Assembly: GCA_024275825.1 (NCBI GenBank)
Contig: JAJRYK010000045.1
Span: 16,236-80,235 of the forward strand
Length of the DNA stretch: 64,000 nucleotides
Origin: Alphaproteobacteria bacterium
GTDB lineage: Bacteria > Pseudomonadota > Alphaproteobacteria > Micavibrionales > Micavibrionaceae
Reading direction: 5' to 3'
Shown in pieces: positions 51,462 through 60,465 of the stretch (the first letter of the stretch is position 1; every line of letters begins with the position of its first letter). The position numbers and the translations under genes were made by a program. A model generated the notes under the pieces. That model did not search any database and was not told where the DNA came from. It worked only from the letters and a program-made list of their open reading frames with translations.

Positions 51462-52571
51462 TTAGAAACGGTAAACCCAGCCTCCTGTGATCGCGAAGTC
51501 TCGTTTAAGCTGTGGCCCGTTGAGGTCTTGATAAACCGGCGCGCTGGCCTCGAACCCGATCTGATGACCGGTGAGCACGCCGCTGGTGGGCACGATGTTA
51601 AAGCCTGCGCCAATCTCTACGATCTCGCCGCCATAATTATCGGGATCAGCCGTTTGCACGGGCGCGGCGATGAGCGGGTCGGCGCCATCAATCTCATCCA
51701 TTGTTTCGGCGGATACTCTCATATTCCCTTGCCAGATGGGGGTGAATTGATAGCTGCTCCAGGCCGTCATCTCATGCTTATTTCCCCAGCTATAGCCCTC
51801 GTCATTTTCATCATCAAGGCGTATCGTGGCCTTATACTGACCGCCCCAGCCCCATAGGCCGGACGCGCCGGTATAGGTCAGGCCGGGGAGAAGATCATAA
51901 GTGCCAGAGCCGAGCTGCATCGCATAGGGCAGGCGCAGCGTTGGCGTTGTGCCATTGGGCGCGAGCACGTCATCTTCTTTATCAATGTCACCAGTCGGAA
52001 GGCTCAGGGCTGCATTCAAATGAAAATGATGCGTATCGTTTTCATACAGCTTGATCAGTCCGCCGATGATTGTATCACCCCAACCGCTGGAGCGTGTATT
52101 GAAGTTTCCAATTTGGTTGCCGCCGCCATTAAAGGTGACGTGGTCCATGTCTTTCTCCGTATACATGCCCATGACCATCAGTGTCAGCCAATCGGCCGCC
52201 CCATACATGCCGCTGATCATGTGCATATTCATGCTCATCTGCGTTGGCACCACACGCAGATTTGCGGGCGGTGTGTTGACGTTGGATAGAGCAATCACAT
52301 CGGCAATAGACAAATCGCTCGTGCCGTTGCGATTATCCTTCATAGTCATATGCTTGAAGCGATAGTACATCATCCAGTCGCCTTTTTTATGCATATGATC
52401 ACCCATCACGCTGATGGGGGCGGGGCTGGTGTGGATGTGGCCGTTATGTTCGCTATGGATAGAGGCGGCCATATTGTGGTTTGAATGGTCTTGCGCAAAT
52501 GCCGGAATGCTTAAGGCGCAAGATGTGAGTATTGTGCCAGCCAGCAGGCCAGCGTGTTTTATCTGATTCAT
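51462..52571 (-). CDS. Probable outer-membrane beta-barrel protein, metal-related
   Basis: 369 residues from Met 52569-52571, which has AGGAG eight bases upstream; the longer frame is discarded. Signal peptide HAGLLAGTILTSCALSIPAFA, then a His/Met-rich stretch (HSNHNM, HSEHNGHIH, MGDHMHKKGDWM) and alternating aromatic strands ending in WVYRF, the C-terminal signature of an outer-membrane barrel. Upstream is a DUF2946 gene that is often copper-linked. Copper handling is inferred from the His/Met residues and that neighbour. Confidence 0.7.
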   Translation of the reverse strand: MNQIKHAGLLAGTILTSCALSIPAFAQDHSNHNMAASIHSEHNGHIHTSPAPISVMGDHMHKKGDWMMYYRFKHMTMKDNRNGTSDLSIADVIALSNVNTPPANLRVVPTQMSMNMHMISGMYGAADWLTLMVMGMYTEKDMDHVTFNGGGNQIGNFNTRSSGWGDTIIGGLIKLYENDTHHFHLNAALSLPTGDIDKEDDVLAPNGTTPTLRLPYAMQLGSGTYDLLPGLTYTGASGLWGWGGQYKATIRLDDENDEGYSWGNKHEMTAWSSYQFTPIWQGNMRVSAETMDEIDGADPLIAAPVQTADPDNYGGEIVEIGAGFNIVPTSGVLTGHQIGFEASAPVYQDLNGPQLKRDFAITGGWVYRF

Positions 52572-52614
52572 TTTTGAATCTCCTAAAAAATTGAGTTTGT
52601 AAATTTGGTTATTC

Positions 52615-52986
52615 TCAGGAGAATGCGGGCGGCGCACGTGGCAGATGTGCGGGGTTGCGATGCATTTTAGCAAAAACAGTATCGTGAGCGCTCTTATATA
52701 AGCCGTCTTTAGGCTGCTCTGGTGTGATCAGCGGTGCAAGTGCTGGAGCATTGAGTGATAGTGTCGTTTGCGCCAGACAGAACGGGCAGTCGTGCTTTGG
52801 CGCATTTGAATTTTCAATCGGCACACCATTTTTGTCGAGCGTGATGGTCTCGATGCCCTGCGATGAACAGATCTGGATCGTTTGGCCACCGCCGCTTAAA
52901 ACCGGCATCCAAAGCGGCGCGACCTGAACCATAAGATGCATTAGGACGGCAAGGGTGAGAAGAATGCTGAAACGGTTTTGTGCCAT
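52615..52986 (-). CDS. DUF2946-type membrane/periplasmic protein
   Basis: 123 residues with an N-terminal hydrophobic helix (RFSILLTLAVLMHLMVQVAPLW) and ICSSQGIETI and HDCPFCLA, the conserved cysteine motifs of DUF2946. These sit beside copper-resistance and TonB-linked genes in many Proteobacteria. It precedes the barrel gene by 44 bases and likely shares its operon. Confidence 0.75.
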   Translation of the reverse strand: MAQNRFSILLTLAVLMHLMVQVAPLWMPVLSGGGQTIQICSSQGIETITLDKNGVPIENSNAPKHDCPFCLAQTTLSLNAPALAPLITPEQPKDGLYKSAHDTVFAKMHRNPAHLPRAPPAFS

Positions 52987-53190
52987 GTCAATGAAAGGGA
53001 TAGCATAGCGGATTATCTATGCAACTATTTTGTAAAAAAAGGACCCTGCGCATGTGTAAAAAACATGGCTAGAGTGTGTCTTTACCGAGCTGAAAATAAA
53101 GCAAATTTGTAAATATTAAGAATTTTGCTTTAAAGTCAGGTCGAAAAGTGAAATAACAATGCGTCTTAAAAATGCGAGGAGAAAAACGCA

Positions 53191-54168
53191 ATGGAAGTAT
53201 GGATTTTATTTAACGAAGAAATTGAAGCCGCAACGGGTGAAGCGCTAGAGATACGCCGTTTTTTGGCCGAAGGCCGTGATATGGGCATCAATGTTAAAGT
53301 TTTCCATCCTGAGCAGTTTGACTTGCTTGTGACCGCTGATGATAAAGAGTCTATCTTGATTGATGGCAAATTGATGCCATTGCCGGACTTTGTTTTGCCG
53401 CGTATGGGGTCCGTGGATGCAGGATATTTCTCGCTTGCGGTTGTGCGCCAGTTTGAGCGCTTGGGCGTGCATGTTTATAATGATTCGGCCTGCATTGAAT
53501 TGGTGGCGGACAAGCTGCATACGCATCAGGCCTTAATTCAGGCTGACTTGCCTACGCCAACAACGATGCTTGCGAAGTTTCCGATTAATGTTGATTTGGT
53601 TGAAGAAAAGCTGGGCTTTCCTGTCGTGGTTAAAACGCTGCTCGGGGTGAATGGTACGGGCGTTTTCTTGATGGATAATCGTCAGGCATTTGAGGATTTG
53701 ATGGGGCTGATTGCTGAGACTAATCCGAATATTCAGCTGATCTTCCAGAAATTTATTTCCATGAGTAAGGGACGTGATCTTCGTCTGTTTGTTTTGAATG
53801 GCCGCGTGATTGCCTGTATGGAACGTCGCGCGCGTGAGGGCGGGTTTAAGGCGAATTATTCACAAGGCGGCAGTGTGCTCGAGATTGATCCGGGGCAAGA
53901 CGCCAGGGATTTGGCGATCAAGACAGCGGAAATTCTCAACATCCAGCTTGCCGGCATTGATTTGCTCTATGATAAAGATGGCGGCTTTACAGTCTGTGAG
54001 GCCAATACATTCCCCGGATTTAAGGGGCTGGAGCAAGCATGTGAAGGCCTAAACGTGCCGCGCGAAGTGTTTGGCGACATGCAAAAGCAGCTCGAGGCCA
54101 GAAAGAACGGTCATGCTGCGCCGGTTGCTAAGCTAGAAGATATCCGCGCCGCGAAATCGGCGGAGTAG
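53191..54168 (+). CDS. RimK-like ATP-grasp ligase
   Basis: 325 residues. ATP-grasp motifs: PVVVKTLLGVNGTGVFLM, IFQKFISMSKGRDLRLFVLNG, GGSVLEIDPGQDARDLAIKTAEILN and EANTFPGFKGLEQACEG. RimK-type enzymes add glutamate or related amino acids to a protein or small-molecule acceptor. No acceptor gene is adjacent. GAGGAG lies nine bases before the ATG. A repeat element follows. Confidence 0.88.
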   Translation: MEVWILFNEEIEAATGEALEIRRFLAEGRDMGINVKVFHPEQFDLLVTADDKESILIDGKLMPLPDFVLPRMGSVDAGYFSLAVVRQFERLGVHVYNDSACIELVADKLHTHQALIQADLPTPTTMLAKFPINVDLVEEKLGFPVVVKTLLGVNGTGVFLMDNRQAFEDLMGLIAETNPNIQLIFQKFISMSKGRDLRLFVLNGRVIACMERRAREGGFKANYSQGGSVLEIDPGQDARDLAIKTAEILNIQLAGIDLLYDKDGGFTVCEANTFPGFKGLEQACEGLNVPREVFGDMQKQLEARKNGHAAPVAKLEDIRAAKSAE

Positions 54169-54181
54169 TTTCTCTCTCTAC

Positions 54182-54306
54182 CCGTCATCCCGGAGGCGAG
54201 GCATCGCCTCGCTTAAACATCTGAGATCCACAAAGGCAGCGGCATGGCCGCTGACACCACTATATCCCCGCTGTTTTAGCCTGCTACGCAGGCCGCTTGG
54301 ATGACG
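54182..54306. repeat. CCGTCATCCCGG...GGATGACG palindromic repeat element (copy E)
   Basis: Ends mirror each other (CCGTCATCC and GGATGACG). Hairpins are GGCGAGGC/GCCTCGC, AGCGGC/GCCGCT and CCTGC/GCAGG. CCCGCTGTTTTAGCC is shared with copies A and D. Confidence 0.78.
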
Positions 54307-54335
54307 ATGGGAGGAGGATAATGGGGAGAAATGGT

Positions 54336-55634
54336 CTAAAACTGATCAAGCGCCTGAAACGTTTTGGGCGCATCTTCTTTTACGATAATCTGTCCGCGCT
54401 GATATTCCAAAATCGCCAGGCCACGTTCGGCGGTGCCGTTTGCGCGGAATCTGAATATACCATCAATACCGGAAAAGCCGTTCGGGTTTGAAATCGCGCG
54501 GCGGTCAAAGGCCGGGCGGCCATTCTCGATCAGGCCGCGCTGCGCTAGAACGGCGGCCAGCGCGGTGGCGTCGTAGGCGAGGCTGGCCAGACGCGGCGCG
54601 TTGGCGCTGTAGGTCTCGGTATAGCGGTGTTCAAATGTTTCGCGCGGTCCTGGTGAGGGCGCGGCGAACCATGCGCCGTCGAGGCCCCGCTCACGCGCGA
54701 GCTTTTTATCATCAAACAGGCCGGTGCCCAGACGGCGGACGCTGCCCGGCGGCATGTCGTGATAGCTGAGCAAGTTGGCGATGGAGAGTGCGGTATCTCC
54801 GCCCGCGCTCATGAACACAGCGTCATAGGGCAGCGGGGCATAGGCACCAGAGGCAGAAGCTTCGGCCTGCGCTTTGCGCTCTTCATGGCGGGTGAATTTT
54901 TGGATGATGGGCGAGAGGTTCCCACTGCGCGGATCATAATATTCGATCATTGCTGGTGGCAGGCCATAGCGCGTTGTTGCGGCTTGGTAGGCTTGGCTGA
55001 CGATGCGGCCATAATTGTCGGAGGCGGCGAGCACGCCGATGCGGCGGATGTTCTTTGATGCAGCGTAGCCGACCACGCGATCAATTTGATCAAAAGGCAT
55101 AAAGCCCATCAAATAGGTGTTGCCGCCCGCAACCTGCCAATCGGTGGAAAAGGCGATGATGTTGATGTTGGCGCGGCTGGCCACCGGTTTTGCGCCGCGC
55201 ACGGCATTGGCGAAGATGGGGCCCAGGATCAGCTCTGCGCCCTGATTAAGCGCGTCCGTTGCGGCGTCTTTACCGCCCTGCCGCGTGCCCTTGCTGTCGA
55301 CGGGGATAAGCTGGAAACTGTCATGGCCAATATCGAACAGCGCGATTTGCGCGGCATTCAGCATAGCCTGAGCAAGCTGTGCGTGCGGGCCGCTTAAGGG
55401 CAAGAGAAGGCCAACCTTGACGGCGGGCAGGTTTGGTTTTTTTGGCGCAGTATTTTGCTCTGCTGTTTGTGGCTGCGTGGGGCCGGGCAGCGCGCCGGGC
55501 GCTTCTTGCGCAGGGGGTTGCGGCTGATTAAAATCCCAGAGTGGACCAGAATAACCGCCGCCGGTATCACAGGCGCTGAGGAATAGCGCAAGGCAGGACA
55601 GCAGGATAAAAGAAATCTGTGATAATCTGATCAT
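54336..55634 (-). CDS. lpoA: Penicillin-binding-protein activator LpoA-like lipoprotein
   Basis: 432 residues. Lipoprotein signal ILLSCLALFLSAC, a Pro/Gln-rich linker, then a type 1 periplasmic-binding fold (VGLLLPLSGPHAQLAQAMLNAAQIALFD, RIGVLAASDNYGRIVSQAYQ). It is the outer-membrane activator of PBP1A family; the N-terminal TPR domain of gamma-proteobacterial LpoA is missing, as in alphaproteobacteria. Divergent from rsmI, a gene pair arrangement also seen in E. coli. Confidence 0.85.
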   Translation of the reverse strand: MIRLSQISFILLSCLALFLSACDTGGGYSGPLWDFNQPQPPAQEAPGALPGPTQPQTAEQNTAPKKPNLPAVKVGLLLPLSGPHAQLAQAMLNAAQIALFDIGHDSFQLIPVDSKGTRQGGKDAATDALNQGAELILGPIFANAVRGAKPVASRANINIIAFSTDWQVAGGNTYLMGFMPFDQIDRVVGYAASKNIRRIGVLAASDNYGRIVSQAYQAATTRYGLPPAMIEYYDPRSGNLSPIIQKFTRHEERKAQAEASASGAYAPLPYDAVFMSAGGDTALSIANLLSYHDMPPGSVRRLGTGLFDDKKLARERGLDGAWFAAPSPGPRETFEHRYTETYSANAPRLASLAYDATALAAVLAQRGLIENGRPAFDRRAISNPNGFSGIDGIFRFRANGTAERGLAILEYQRGQIIVKEDAPKTFQALDQF

Positions 55635-55672
55635 GGTTTCAAAATTGTATTTTTCATTGTAGGTAAGAGGGT

Positions 55673-56566
55673 ATGAACAACATCACCACAAAAAGCGATG
55701 ACAGGCAATGGGCTTTACCGCCGCGTAAGGGGGGCAAGCTTAAAGCTGGGCTTTATCTGGTTGCCACGCCGATTGGCAATTTGGGCGATATGAGCTTGCG
55801 CGCGCTGGATATTCTGGCGGCGGCGGATTTTGTGGCGTGCGAGGATACGCGGGTGAGCGGAAAATTGATGAACGCCTTTGGGTTGAAGAAGGCGCTGATC
55901 AAATATAATGACCATACGAGCGCGGCGCAGCGCGCAGGGGTTCTTGATAAAATTAAAGCGGGCGGGGTGGTGGCGCTGATCAGTGATGCGGGCATGCCGC
56001 TGGTGTCTGATCCGGGCTATAAATTGGTGCAAGCTTGTGCGCAGGATGGCCTGTACGTGACCAGCGCGCCGGGCGCGAATGCGCCGCTGATGGCGCTGCA
56101 GCTCTCTGGCTTGCCGAGTGATCAGTTTAGTTTTTTGGGCTTTTTGCCGCCAAAAAGTGCGGCGCGGCAAAAGGCGTTCAGCGCATGGAAAGATTCGCCG
56201 GGCAGCTTGATCGTGTTTGAAACCGCGCCGCGGTTGCTGGCGATGCTTAAGGATGTACGCAGTATTTTGGGTGAGCGCAATGTCGCGGTCACGCGCGAGC
56301 TAACGAAAATGTACGAACAGGTTTTGCGCGGCTCTGTTGTGGAGGTGATTAAAGCGCTTGAGGCGCGCGGCGGGGTGAAGGGTGAGATTGTGGTTGTGAT
56401 CGGGCCGGGTGAGCCTGCTGCGCTATCAGATGATGATGTGAAGACGCATGTGAAAGAGGCACTTAAGACGATGAGCACGAAAGAGGCGGCGGCGCATGTG
56501 GCGGTGATCAGCGGTCGTCCGCGGAAAGAGCTTTATGCGCTGGCGCTTGAGGTGTCGAAGGGCTGA
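55673..56566 (+). CDS. rsmI: 16S rRNA 2'-O-ribose C1402 methyltransferase RsmI
   Basis: 297 residues. YLVATPIGNLGDMSLRALDIL, CEDTRVSGKL, ISDAGMPLVSDPGYKLV, SAPGANAPLMALQLSGLP and FETAPRLLAML are typical of the family; VTRELTKMYEQVLRG is the conserved loop. Methylates C1402 in the decoding centre. Divergent from lpoA and followed by yraN. Confidence 0.96.
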   Translation: MNNITTKSDDRQWALPPRKGGKLKAGLYLVATPIGNLGDMSLRALDILAAADFVACEDTRVSGKLMNAFGLKKALIKYNDHTSAAQRAGVLDKIKAGGVVALISDAGMPLVSDPGYKLVQACAQDGLYVTSAPGANAPLMALQLSGLPSDQFSFLGFLPPKSAARQKAFSAWKDSPGSLIVFETAPRLLAMLKDVRSILGERNVAVTRELTKMYEQVLRGSVVEVIKALEARGGVKGEIVVVIGPGEPAALSDDDVKTHVKEALKTMSTKEAAAHVAVISGRPRKELYALALEVSKG

Positions 56567-56569
56567 GAT

Positions 56570-56680
56570 ATTCCCTCCCCCTGAGGGGGAGGGCTAGGGT
56601 GGGGGTGTTGAATGTTTGCTTTAAAGATAGATCTTAACCCCTCCCCCTAACCCCCTCCCTCAGGGAGGGGGAACTGTAGA
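56570..56680. repeat. CCCTCCCCCTGAGG long palindromic repeat
   Basis: Left arm TTCCCTCCCCCTGAGGGGG then AGGGCTAGGGTGGGGG; right arm ACCCCCTCCCTCAGGGAGG then GGGAA is the inverse form, with 40 A/T-rich bases between. It lies between rsmI and yraN within one operon. A different repeat type from the CGTCAT family. Confidence 0.75.
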
Positions 56681-56692
56681 GAAAAGATAGCA

Positions 56693-57055
56693 ATGAATAA
56701 ACGTCAAAAATCGTACAAACAAGGCTTGCGGGCGGAACGTAAGGCGGCGCTTTACCTTCGCGCAAAGGGCTATCGTATTATCGGCGAGCGCTACAAAACG
56801 CCTGTTGGTGAGATTGATCTAATCGCCGTGAAGAAAGACGCGCTGGTGATCATTGAGGTGAAGGCGCGTAAGGATATTGGCGAGGCGCTGCACGCCATTC
56901 CGCAGCGCGCGCAAAGCCGCATTGAAAAAGCCGCCTTGCACTTTCTAAGCTCCTATCCGCATTACGCATCATACGCGCTGCGCTTTGATGTTATTGCTTT
57001 TGGCGCGGGGCTGTGGCCTACTCATGTGCAGAATGCCTGGCATTCACAATCGTAG
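56693..57055 (+). CDS. YraN family protein (UPF0102)
   Basis: 120 residues with the Holliday-junction-resolvase-like fold: GLRAERKAALYLRAKGYRII, TPVGEIDLIAVKKDALVIIEVKARKD and RIEKAALHFL. The family is conserved next to rsmI and lpoA in Proteobacteria; function unknown. The GEIDLI and EVKAR elements are those of a nuclease site. Confidence 0.9.
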   Translation: MNKRQKSYKQGLRAERKAALYLRAKGYRIIGERYKTPVGEIDLIAVKKDALVIIEVKARKDIGEALHAIPQRAQSRIEKAALHFLSSYPHYASYALRFDVIAFGAGLWPTHVQNAWHSQS

Positions 57056-57083
57056 TTTTTTATCATTATTTAAGGCTGGTATC

Positions 57084-57899
57084 ATGAAGCCCTCTGTTAT
57101 TTTATTTGTTGGATTAATCGCGCTTTCACTTGGCGGCTGCTCGCTTGCGGGCGTTGCAACAGGTGCGGGCGCGACTGTCGGCGTTGCGGCCTCGCAAGAA
57201 GGCGGATTGTCTAAGGCTGCAACAGATGCGCGGATACAGCTGCAGATCAATGAGCTGTGGTTTAGCCACGATATTGAGATGTTCAGGAAAATTGATATGA
57301 CGGTTAATCAGAGCCGCGTGCTGCTGACCGGTGTGGTGCAAAACCCGGAGCATCGGGTGGAGGCTGTGCGTCTGGCATGGCAGCCCAAGGGTGTGGCGCA
57401 GGTGATCAATGAAATTCGTATTGCCGAGAGTGCGGGCATTGTCGGCTTTGCGCGCGATGCCTGGATTACCGGGCGCTTAAGAACGGCGCTGACCTTTGAT
57501 AAAGACGTGCTGTCGATTAATTACAGCATTGATACGGTGCAGGGCTCGGTCTATCTGATGGGGTTTGCGCAAAATCGGCTGGAGCTGAACCGCGTGATCG
57601 AAACCGCGCGCACGATCCCCAATGTGGTGGCGGTGGTGAGCTACGTTAAGCTGGTGGGGCAAGGGCCGGACGGCGAAAGTGCGAGCAACGGTGCGCCGCT
57701 GGATAATGCAGGCTATGGCAGCGCCTATGGCGATGCGGATTACAGCGCGGGCGCGGTAGAAAGCGCGCCGCTGGATTCCGGCCCGGTAGAGCTTGCGCCG
57801 GTGGATTCGGAAATGCTCGAAGCGCCGTCATGGCGGCCGCTATCGCAATCTGACACCTCTGCTCAGCCGCCAAGTTCTGAGCAGTTGCTCTCGCCATAA
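57084..57899 (+). CDS. dolP: BON-domain outer-membrane lipoprotein (DolP-like)
   Basis: 271 residues from ATG 57084 (the longer frame is discarded). Lipoprotein signal VILFVGLIALSLGGC, Gly/Ala segment, then two BON domains (ARIQLQINELWFSHDIEMF to VINEIRIAE, and ARDAWITGRLRTALTFDKDVLS to VSYVKLVG). The tail of ~80 residues is Ser/Pro/Ala-rich. In E. coli DolP maintains outer-membrane integrity at the division site. Its stop abuts the sirB1 start. Confidence 0.87.
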   Translation: MKPSVILFVGLIALSLGGCSLAGVATGAGATVGVAASQEGGLSKAATDARIQLQINELWFSHDIEMFRKIDMTVNQSRVLLTGVVQNPEHRVEAVRLAWQPKGVAQVINEIRIAESAGIVGFARDAWITGRLRTALTFDKDVLSINYSIDTVQGSVYLMGFAQNRLELNRVIETARTIPNVVAVVSYVKLVGQGPDGESASNGAPLDNAGYGSAYGDADYSAGAVESAPLDSGPVELAPVDSEMLEAPSWRPLSQSDTSAQPPSSEQLLSP

Positions 57900-58772
57900 A
57901 TGATAGGCTTTAATCCGCAAACTTATCTGGAGACACTGGGCGATTTCCCCGATGAGCAGATTGACTTGGCGCGTGCGGCGCTTTGTCTTGCGCAAATGAA
58001 CCAGCCTGATTTATCGCTTGATCGCTATGGGAACCACCTTAAAAAAATGGCGGAGGAGACCGCCGCACGCCATGCCACGTTGCTGGATGCCGGCGCAGAT
58101 GATGATGTGGATACGCAGCTTGCGGCGCTGAAATATGTGCTCGCCGAGCAGTATGGCTATAAAGGCGATGAGCAAAAGCAGCTTGATGTGTTTGAGAATG
58201 CGAGCCTGATGCGCGTGATTGATCGTGGTTTGGGTATGCCGGTTACGCTTTCAATCCTTTACATCCATGCCGCGCGCGCGCAGGGCTGGGATATTGCCGG
58301 GCTGAATATGCCGGGGCATTTTATTTGTCGTCTGCAAAAGGATGGCGCGCGCGTGATGTTTGATCCGTTTGGTTGCTGCGTTAAATTGGATGCGCCAGAT
58401 TTGCGCGCGCTGATCAAAAAGACCAAAGGGCCAGATGCGGAACTCATCACGGAGTATTACGAACCGGCCAGCAATCGCCAGACGCTCACTCGTTTGCAAA
58501 ACCATATCAAACTGCGCCAGATTGAGATGGAGGATTATGAGGCTGCGCTGAAAACTGTAGAGGTGATGCGTCAGATAGATCCATCAGAGTATCGATTATT
58601 GCTGGATGCTGGCGTGCTTTACGCGCGCACTGAAGATCCGATTGCGGCAATTGCGGCGTTGGAGCGTTATATAGACAGCGCGCCGGATGCGCATGATCGG
58701 CAGGATGCTGCGGCGCTGCTAAGCGATATTCGCGATGCGATGATGATTGATGGCAGCATCGAAGGGTTATGA
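57900..58772 (+). CDS. SirB1-type transglutaminase-like/TPR protein
   Basis: 290 residues beginning directly after the dolP stop. SirB1 N-terminus (LAALKYVLAEQYGYKGDEQ, DVFENASLMRVIDRGLGMPVTLSILYIHAARAQGW, NMPGHFICRL) with a transglutaminase-like fold, then a C-terminal TPR-like section (LLLDAGVLYARTEDPIAAIAALERYIDSAPD). The family is conserved but functionally obscure. Confidence 0.85.
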   Translation: MIGFNPQTYLETLGDFPDEQIDLARAALCLAQMNQPDLSLDRYGNHLKKMAEETAARHATLLDAGADDDVDTQLAALKYVLAEQYGYKGDEQKQLDVFENASLMRVIDRGLGMPVTLSILYIHAARAQGWDIAGLNMPGHFICRLQKDGARVMFDPFGCCVKLDAPDLRALIKKTKGPDAELITEYYEPASNRQTLTRLQNHIKLRQIEMEDYEAALKTVEVMRQIDPSEYRLLLDAGVLYARTEDPIAAIAALERYIDSAPDAHDRQDAAALLSDIRDAMMIDGSIEGL

Positions 58773-58905
58773 AATTTCCGCCGTATAAGTTATGCCTAGA
58801 ATAAGAAGAAACCTTGCAACAATATTTGTAACCTTTACACTGGGTCCACGAAGAATCACTATAGAGATTCAGGCAAGATCAAGATTAATTCAGGAGATTT
58901 AAAAA

Positions 58906-59427
58906 ATGTTTGCGCGCTATTTTATGATTTTTGCGGCTGTCCTTGTTGTGGCGGCCTGTTCATCGACAGATGATGAGAGCCTTATGGACGATCAGATGAT
59001 TGTTACAGATGACGGCGTCAGTGACGCACCGCTTTCGACCATTTATGGTGAGGACTTACAGGGGCCGAGCGCTGGAACGCAGGCCGATCTGGTGACCAAT
59101 GTGGGTGACCGCATTTACTTTGGCACAGATCGCTTTGATCTTTCTGCCGAAGCGCGCAGCGTTTTAGAAGCGCAAGCAACATGGCTTGCGCAATTCCCGA
59201 ATTTGGCCATCACCATCGAGGGGCATGCGGATGAGCGCGGCACACGCGAGTATAACCTCGCGCTGGGTGATCGCCGTGCAAATTCTGTGAAAAGCTATCT
59301 TGTGGCGCTGGGTGTTTCCCCGAGCCAGATCAATGCGATCAGCTTTGGTAAAGAGCGTCCGGCTGTGCCTGGCGCGGGTGAAAGCGCATGGGCGCAAAAC
59401 CGTCGCTCTGTCACGCGTGTCGATTAA
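58906..59427 (+). CDS. pal: Peptidoglycan-associated lipoprotein Pal
   Basis: 173 residues. Lipobox VLVVAAC, acidic linker, then an OmpA-like domain: DRFDLSAEARSVLEAQATWL, ITIEGHADERGTREYNLALGDRRANSV and INAISFGKERP. Anchors the outer membrane to peptidoglycan as part of Tol-Pal. AGGAG precedes the ATG. tolQRAB, normally just upstream, are not in this window; sirB1 is there instead. Confidence 0.95.
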   Translation: MFARYFMIFAAVLVVAACSSTDDESLMDDQMIVTDDGVSDAPLSTIYGEDLQGPSAGTQADLVTNVGDRIYFGTDRFDLSAEARSVLEAQATWLAQFPNLAITIEGHADERGTREYNLALGDRRANSVKSYLVALGVSPSQINAISFGKERPAVPGAGESAWAQNRRSVTRVD

Positions 59428-59454
59428 TACCGGAATAAGGTGGATGATTTGATC

Positions 59455-60384
59455 ATGCGTAGAATTTCACATTCTATATCGCTGGCTTTGTGTGTTGCCG
59501 TGATGGCTGCTGGGTTTATTGCTCCAGCCGCGGCGCAATCAACCAATGATTTGGTTAATCGCCTGAACCGTATGGAGAATGAGCTGCAAACGCTCAACCG
59601 TGCGGTCTATAAGGGCGAGGCCCCACCGCGCGGATCGCTATCCTTTGGTGATGGTCCTGCCGCGTCCGCCGATGCGCAAGTGCGGTTGCAGCAATTAGAG
59701 ATCGAACTGCGCGATATGCGCGGCAAGATGGAGCAGCAGGATCATGAAATTCGCCAGATGAAGTCGCAGCTCGAGCGCACGCTATCTGATCTTGAAGTGC
59801 GCTTGGATGATGCGGGGAATGGCGGCGCTGCGCCGTCGGGCTCAGCCTCACGTTATACGGCGAGCCCCTCTCCATCACCTGCGCCAGTCTCTGCTGATGG
59901 CGGTGATGATTTTACGTGGAGCTCTGGCACGGCGCGTCAGGGATCGCTTGGTCAGCTTGGGCGCAATGGCACGGCCACGCGCGCAGATGCGGGCGCGCAA
60001 TCCGCCGCTGCGGCGTATGAGAACGCCTTTGCGCTCATCAAAAATGGACAATATAAATCAGCGGAGAAGGCGTTTCAGAAATTCCTGAATGAAAATCCCA
60101 GTCATGCGCTGAGCGGGAATGCGAAATACTGGCTGGGTGAGAGCTATTACGTGCGCGGTGATTACGCGCAATCGGCCCGCGTGTTTGCCGAGGGGTACAA
60201 GCAATATCCGAAGGGTGCGAAGGCGCCGGATAATCTCCTGAAACTCGGCCTGTCTCTGGCGGGTATGGGCAATAAGGACGATGCGTGCGTGGCGCTGGGG
60301 CAGCTCACCAAAGAATACGCCGCAGGTTCGCTCCCTGTTTTGCGCCGGGCCGAGCAGGAAATGAAGAAGTTAAGCTGCGTTTAG
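59455..60384 (+). CDS. cpoB: Cell division coordinator CpoB (YbgF)
   Basis: 309 residues from ATG 59455; a GTG five codons upstream is an alternative. Signal peptide SLALCVAVMAAGFIAPAAA, coiled coil (QLEIELRDMRGKMEQQDHEIRQMKSQLERTLSDLE), a Ser/Pro/Gly linker and C-terminal TPRs (AYENAFALIKNGQYKSAEKAF, YWLGESYYVRGDYAQSARVF). Coordinates peptidoglycan synthesis and outer-membrane constriction with Tol-Pal. Directly after pal, as is usual. Confidence 0.93.
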   Translation: MRRISHSISLALCVAVMAAGFIAPAAAQSTNDLVNRLNRMENELQTLNRAVYKGEAPPRGSLSFGDGPAASADAQVRLQQLEIELRDMRGKMEQQDHEIRQMKSQLERTLSDLEVRLDDAGNGGAAPSGSASRYTASPSPSPAPVSADGGDDFTWSSGTARQGSLGQLGRNGTATRADAGAQSAAAAYENAFALIKNGQYKSAEKAFQKFLNENPSHALSGNAKYWLGESYYVRGDYAQSARVFAEGYKQYPKGAKAPDNLLKLGLSLAGMGNKDDACVALGQLTKEYAAGSLPVLRRAEQEMKKLSCV

Positions 60385-60465
60385 TATGCGTTTAATTGTA
60401 GCACTAGATAAAACTTTCAAAATATTTTTACCACGAAGAACACTAAGCTTTTTGTAACAAGCTAT

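Noticed and set aside
51293..51613. Reverse-strand 106-residue frame at the end of the outer-membrane gene
   Set aside because: It overlaps the real gene's C-terminus and a terminator and shows no protein-like features.
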